Assembly (NCBI RefSeq): GCF_002899945.2
Contig: NZ_PPEG02000003.1
Location: 186,001-250,000, forward strand
Source of the DNA: Chryseobacterium viscerum
GTDB lineage: Bacteria > Bacteroidota > Bacteroidia > Flavobacteriales > Weeksellaceae
DNA: 64,000 bases
Direction of reading: 5' to 3'
A program made the translations under genes and the position numbers. Below the pieces are notes generated by a model. That model was not told the origin of the DNA, did not search any database, and was given only the letters and a program-made list of their open reading frames with translations. Each line of letters starts with the position of its first letter. Within the stretch, counting starts at the first letter, position 1. Below, piece after piece: positions 60,372-64,000 of the stretch.

Positions 60372-60535
60372 GGGTTTCGTGGTGAATTTGTTACGAGTTT
60401 CGGGTTGCGAGGTTCTTTTGTTGCTGGTTTTTTTTATGGTGCGAGTTACTCACAATGTTAAACTCAAACCCTTACACTCTCAAACTCTCTAATCCCTGCC
60501 ACCTAACACCTAATTCCTGCCACCTATCACCCCAA
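60372..60535. repeat. Dispersed repeat element, inverted copy of 57204-57390
   Basis: Reading the reverse complement, units run in the order GGTGATAGGTGGCAGG, ATTAGGTGTTAGGTGGCAG, GGATTAGAGAGTTTGAGAG, AACCTCGCAACCCGAAACTC. The same order of units (GGTGATAGGTAGCAG, GAGTTTGAGAGTG, ACCTCGCAACTCGAAAC) is found on the plus strand at 57204-57390. The two copies flank the tatA-trmL-rlmH genes in opposite orientation. Confidence 0.65.
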
Positions 60536-60562
60536 TCTTTTCCCTATTTAATTTAATTCCCC

Positions 60563-60570
60563 TACATTTG
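60563..60570 (+). promoter_or_regulatory. TAnnTTTG promoter of YihY-family gene
   Basis: TACATTTG ends 19 bp before the ATG at 60590. Confidence 0.6.
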
Positions 60571-60589
60571 TATAAAGACAAACAGATCG

Positions 60590-61603
60590 ATGAGTGTAAA
60601 GGTTCCTAATTTTATTTTGAAGATTCAAGAGTTTTTTGACGGCATTCATATTCCTGTTTTGGGAATATCGCTTTGGCAGATGTTTCAGATCTATATCTCA
60701 GGTATTTTTAAAGGAAAAATAGGAAGAAAGGCTGCTGCTATTTCGTGGAGCTTTACCATCAGTTTATTTCCGTTTCTTCTGTTCCTGCTTTCGGTTCTTC
60801 CTTATATGCCGCTTTATGATGAGCTGCAGTTCTATATTTTTGATGTACTGCTGCATAATGTTTTCCCTTCAAACATGGAAGGAGACGTAAAAGGGTATAT
60901 CGTAAACAACATCATTCCGAATATGAAGGGAATCAGTAATCTGACCATTTTACTGGCGCTTGTTTTTGCTACGAACGGTACATTTTCCCTGATTAATGGT
61001 TTTAATGAAAATACGGATGAAAAATTAAGTGATGTAAAAGAGTTTATTCTTTCATTCTTTATTACAATAGGTTTTATTACTATCGTTTTTTTAACCCTTT
61101 TCGGAGTGTATTACGCAGAGGTTGTGATGAAGCTTTTTACACCCGCTTATGATGTTACATGGCTTGTAGACAACCTTTCCAAAATTATTGGATTCGTTTC
61201 TTTCCCGCTTTTTTACTTTATACTTTTGACCTTATTTTACTGGCTGGGAACTGTGAAAATCTCAAGATTCAGACAGGCGGTTCCGGGGGCTATTCTGACA
61301 ACAGTGCTGTTTGTGGTTACGACTTATATTTTTGCAATTTATGTAAAGGATATAGCACGATATAACGTCCTTTACGGGTCTATCGGCAGTATGATTCTGC
61401 TGATGGTTTGGGTGAATGTGAATGTATATCTGCTTCTATTCGGAAACGAATTGAATATGGCCATCAGAAAACTCAGAATTGAAAAATTGCTGTCTGATGA
61501 GATTCAGAAAGAAACCATGCACTATCACACGCAGATTACAGAACCCAGTTTTGACAGTGATGAGGAACATAATAGAAAACTTGAAAACCGGAAGAAAGAT
61601 TAA
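60590..61603 (+). CDS. YihY/BrkB-family inner-membrane protein
   Basis: A 337-residue protein with about six membrane helices of the YihY (formerly RNase BN-like) family. Family features: KIGRKAAAISWSFTISLFPFLLFLLSVLPYMP (helix 1), the FNENTDEK loop near residue 138, and the end YGSIGSMILLMVWVNVNVYLLLFGNELN. The C-terminus is a charged tail. Not a ribonuclease; transport-like or envelope role is only guessed in the family. Convergent with nhaA, overlapping its last 4 bp. Confidence 0.9.
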   Translation: MSVKVPNFILKIQEFFDGIHIPVLGISLWQMFQIYISGIFKGKIGRKAAAISWSFTISLFPFLLFLLSVLPYMPLYDELQFYIFDVLLHNVFPSNMEGDVKGYIVNNIIPNMKGISNLTILLALVFATNGTFSLINGFNENTDEKLSDVKEFILSFFITIGFITIVFLTLFGVYYAEVVMKLFTPAYDVTWLVDNLSKIIGFVSFPLFYFILLTLFYWLGTVKISRFRQAVPGAILTTVLFVVTTYIFAIYVKDIARYNVLYGSIGSMILLMVWVNVNVYLLLFGNELNMAIRKLRIEKLLSDEIQKETMHYHTQITEPSFDSDEEHNRKLENRKKD

Positions 61604-62778
61604 TTTTCTTCCAGTTCGGGATTTTCTTTTGAACTGATACTTAATATGATAAATCCTGCAATCGCAGCTATAAATGAAGCGATCAGAATAGCAAATTTCG
61701 CTTCGTCCTGAATCTCAATTTCACCTTTAAATGAAAGTAATGCGATGAAAATGGACATGGTAAACCCAATTCCGGCAAGCAGACCTACACCAATCATCTG
61801 AAGCCAGTTGCTGTTTTGAGGCAGGGAACTAAGCTTTAATTTGATTGCGATCAGAGAGAATAAGTTGATGCCAATTAGTTTTCCCAATATCAAACCGCAG
61901 ATAATTCCCAATCCTAAGGTACTTGTAACTCCTGCTACCATCTCACTGGAAAAAGTGATATTGGTATTCGTTAAAGCAAATATGGGCATGATCAGAAAGC
62001 TTACCGGGATGTGAAGCTTATGCTCCAGTTTTTCCAATGGTGAAATTTCTACATTCGAAGCATTGGTAGGAATCGAAAATGCGAGTAAAACACCTGCTAT
62101 TGTAGCATGAATTCCGGAATGATGAAGGAAATACCATAAAAATAATCCCGGAATAATGTAAAATATAGTTTTGGTTACTTTTAAAAAATTTAAAATAAAT
62201 AATAGGGCAGTCACCCCAAAAGAAAGCAGGAGATAGGTCCAGTGAATCTGCTCGGTATAGAAAATTGCAATCACAAGAATGGCTCCCAAATCGTCTACAA
62301 TAGCCAATGCCGCTAAAAATATCTTAATAGAATTAGGGATCTTTTTACCCAGCATCGAAATGATAGCCAAGGAGAAAGCAATATCTGTAGCCATAGGGAT
62401 TCCCCAGCCATTGCCGTATTCTGTTCCTGTGTTGAAAATACTGTAGATTCCCGCCGGAATAAGCATTCCGCCCACTGCTGCAAAAATAGGCAGCGAAGCA
62501 TTTTTAAAGGATGAAAGTTCTCCTTCTACAAGTTCCCGTTTTATTTCAAGGCCTACCAAAAGAAAGAAAATAGCCATCAATCCGTCATTGATCCAGATGC
62601 TGACAGGATATTCCAGCCCAAATAAATGAGTACCCACTTCTTGGTCTAAAAAGTGCTGAAAATTTTCTGCAGCAGAGGAGTTGGCAATAAGTAATGAAAT
62701 AAGCACACAGAAAATAAGAATAATTCCTGAAGACTGACTGTTGTTGAAAAATTTTTTAAAATAAAGAGATAAATTCAT
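61600..62778 (-). CDS. nhaA: Na+/H+ antiporter NhaA
   Basis: A 392-residue antiporter with about twelve membrane helices that exchanges two protons for one sodium ion. Functional acids are visible: MATDIAFSLAI (the D133-type Asp) and AIVDDLGAILVIAIFYT (the paired Asp of the binding site). The N-terminus (SSGIILIFCVLISLLIANSSAAENF) and the EIKRELVEGEL segment also match. It starts 2 bp after the relA/spoT stop codon on the same strand, so the two are probably co-transcribed. Its end overlaps the YihY gene by 4 bp. Confidence 0.96.
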   Translation of the reverse strand: MNLSLYFKKFFNNSQSSGIILIFCVLISLLIANSSAAENFQHFLDQEVGTHLFGLEYPVSIWINDGLMAIFFLLVGLEIKRELVEGELSSFKNASLPIFAAVGGMLIPAGIYSIFNTGTEYGNGWGIPMATDIAFSLAIISMLGKKIPNSIKIFLAALAIVDDLGAILVIAIFYTEQIHWTYLLLSFGVTALLFILNFLKVTKTIFYIIPGLFLWYFLHHSGIHATIAGVLLAFSIPTNASNVEISPLEKLEHKLHIPVSFLIMPIFALTNTNITFSSEMVAGVTSTLGLGIICGLILGKLIGINLFSLIAIKLKLSSLPQNSNWLQMIGVGLLAGIGFTMSIFIALLSFKGEIEIQDEAKFAILIASFIAAIAGFIILSISSKENPELEEN

Positions 62779-62780
62779 GT

Positions 62781-64000
62781 CTATGATTGTAGTCGTCTCA
62801 CTCTTGAAACCCCATTAATATTTTTAAGTTTTTTGAAGGTCTCTTCCAGCTGACCTTTATTTTTGACTTCCAGATTGATATTTCCTGTGAAAACTCCATT
62901 GTTGGATTCAATAGACATACTTTTCATATCCATTCCCATACTTCCGCTGATGACAGTGGTAATGTCGTTGATCATTCCCATTCTGTCAAGTCCTTCAATT
63001 TCAATTTTCACTCTGTTCTTGAAGCTTTCAGCATTCACCCATTTGGCAGGAATGACACGATAGTCATACTGTGCTCTTAGGTTGATCGCATTCGGACAGG
63101 TATCACTGTGAACCTTAATTCCGTCTGAAATGGTGATGAAGCCGAAAATTTTGTCTCCTGGAATTACGGTACAGCATTTTGCATAGCTATAGTTAAGTTT
63201 CTCCTCATCTTTTCCAAAGACAATCATATCAAGGTTTTCCTCTTTAGGTTCCTCGAAATGGTGATTTTTACTAGGTGACTTTCTGAATCTTGAAAGTAAA
63301 TTATTAAATACATTTTTGCTTTCAATGTATTTTCTTAAACTACTTACATCCAGTTCGTTGCTTTGGAATTTAAGGAATAATTCCTGAGAAGATTTTAAAT
63401 TAAAGAACTTTTGAAGTTTATTAATTTCTTCATCATTAAAATTGATTTTCGCATGACGAAGTTTTCTCTGTAAAATTTCTTTTCCTTCCTCTACCAGTTG
63501 GTTTTTCTGAGAGTTCAGATAACTTTTGATCTTGGACTTCGCTTTTGATGTTACTACGAATTCCAGCCAGTCAGATTTTGGTTTCTGATTCTGTGAAGAA
63601 AGAATATCTATCTGATCTCCGTTTTGAAGGATATAGGAAATAGGAACCAATTTTCCATTGATTTTAGCACCCAGACACTTCATTCCCAGATCTGAATGGA
63701 CCGAGAAAGCAAAATCCAGAGCAGTAGCATTGGTCGGCAGAATTTTAATTTCTCCTTTTGGTGTAAAGACAAATACTTCCTTGGAGTATAAATTAAGCTT
63801 AATGTTATCCAAAAGCTCTGAAGTGGAAAGATTCTGCTGTTGTTCCAGTACTTCACGGATCTCTGTTACCCATTTTTCAAAGTTTCTGTCATCAGAACTT
63901 TGTTTGTAACCTTCTTTGTATTTATAGTGAGCAGCAACTCCTTTTTCAGCAATTTCATCCATTCGTTCTGAACGGATCTGTACTTCAATCCATTTTCTGT
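62781..64000 (-). CDS. RelA/SpoT (p)ppGpp synthetase-hydrolase, 3' part, truncated
   Basis: The frame is open to the window end, where it reads KWIEVQIRSERMDEIAEKG, the end of the synthetase domain; the ATG at 63962 is therefore internal. What is visible: end of SYNTH domain (VAAHYKYKEGYK), TGS domain (VFVFTPKGEIKILPTNATALD), a helical region, the zinc-finger/CC domain with YAKCCTVIPGDKI, and a C-terminal ACT domain (VKIEIEGLDRMGMINDITTVI). Makes or degrades (p)ppGpp for the stringent response. Whether the HD hydrolase domain is active cannot be seen because it lies outside. Confidence 0.95.
   Translation of the reverse strand, partial: RKWIEVQIRSERMDEIAEKGVAAHYKYKEGYKQSSDDRNFEKWVTEIREVLEQQQNLSTSELLDNIKLNLYSKEVFVFTPKGEIKILPTNATALDFAFSVHSDLGMKCLGAKINGKLVPISYILQNGDQIDILSSQNQKPKSDWLEFVVTSKAKSKIKSYLNSQKNQLVEEGKEILQRKLRHAKINFNDEEINKLQKFFNLKSSQELFLKFQSNELDVSSLRKYIESKNVFNNLLSRFRKSPSKNHHFEEPKEENLDMIVFGKDEEKLNYSYAKCCTVIPGDKIFGFITISDGIKVHSDTCPNAINLRAQYDYRVIPAKWVNAESFKNRVKIEIEGLDRMGMINDITTVISGSMGMDMKSMSIESNNGVFTGNINLEVKNKGQLEETFKKLKNINGVSRVRRLQS

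Noticed and set aside
1..64000. tRNA, rRNA, tmRNA, integrase, transposase or att sites
   Set aside because: Gaps between genes were read on both strands; none showed cloverleaf arms, IS-type terminal repeats with a transposase, or an integrase gene.

Overview
The window looks like a contiguous piece of chromosome from a low-GC Bacteroidota species, most likely Flavobacteriia/Weeksellaceae and probably Chryseobacterium or a close relative. The reasons are promoters of the TAnnTTTG type, few Shine-Dalgarno sequences, type IX secretion (T9SS) C-terminal sorting domains, a fused SecDF, a GNAT-nitrilase fusion, and two short peptides with a leader of the kind known from Chryseobacterium bacteriocin-like proteins. 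No rRNA, tRNA, insertion sequence, phage or CRISPR array was seen. The taxonomic call is inference from these features, not from a search.

Layout. 1-3076: the end of a maltodextrin-type operon (GH13 glycosidase, NTF2-like secreted protein, MFS sugar transporter). 3529-4846: pirin and an FMN reductase. 4894-11483: purine block (possible leader peptide plus attenuator-like hairpin, purM, purN, purH, purD, guaA). 11536-13774: an AT-rich minus-strand cassette of unrecognised genes containing a partial duplication. 13829-18803: GNAT-nitrilase fusion, two tandem six-cysteine peptides, two cold-shock proteins, an AarF/UbiB kinase and a VCBS-like secreted protein. 18988-31024: DEAD-box helicase, TPR and SGNH proteins, lipoproteins, iron alcohol dehydrogenase, a divergent HxlR regulator/lipoamide dehydrogenase pair with a perfect inverted-repeat operator, peptide deformylase, a Crp-type regulator and a serine hydrolase. 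31157-38739: PEP carboxylase, T9SS subtilase, and a sugar-nucleotide run (DegT aminotransferase, small membrane protein, galE, cytidylyltransferase). 38785-44782: TonB-type barrel, mltG, dapF, Asn/Gly-rich lipoprotein, pnuC. 44948-64000: amino-acid permease, YCF48-like protein, hemN, T9SS sugar dehydrogenase, secDF, MFS, arylamine N-acetyltransferase, a lipoprotein, tatA-PAP2-TPR, trmL, rlmH, a YihY-family protein, nhaA and the 3' part of relA/spoT.

How genes work together. The purine block covers GAR synthesis, GAR formylation, AIR synthesis, the last two steps to IMP, and GMP synthesis. The first operon fits uptake and hydrolysis of alpha-glucans. secDF and tatA are export components that would serve the many signal-peptide proteins here; two of these (a subtilase and a sugar dehydrogenase) also carry T9SS tails.

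Most notable. (1) Tandem RiPP-like peptides at 15397-15825 share a near-identical leader and an exactly conserved cysteine spacing, with no maturation gene beside them. (2) The 11536-13774 cassette has no recognisable family and shows internal duplication. (3) A 17/17 inverted repeat lies between hxlR and lpd. (4) A possible 24-residue leader peptide and terminator-like hairpin precede purM. (5) Several dispersed intergenic repeat families occur, including an approximately 160-190 bp element present in opposite orientations at 57204-57390 and 60372-60535.
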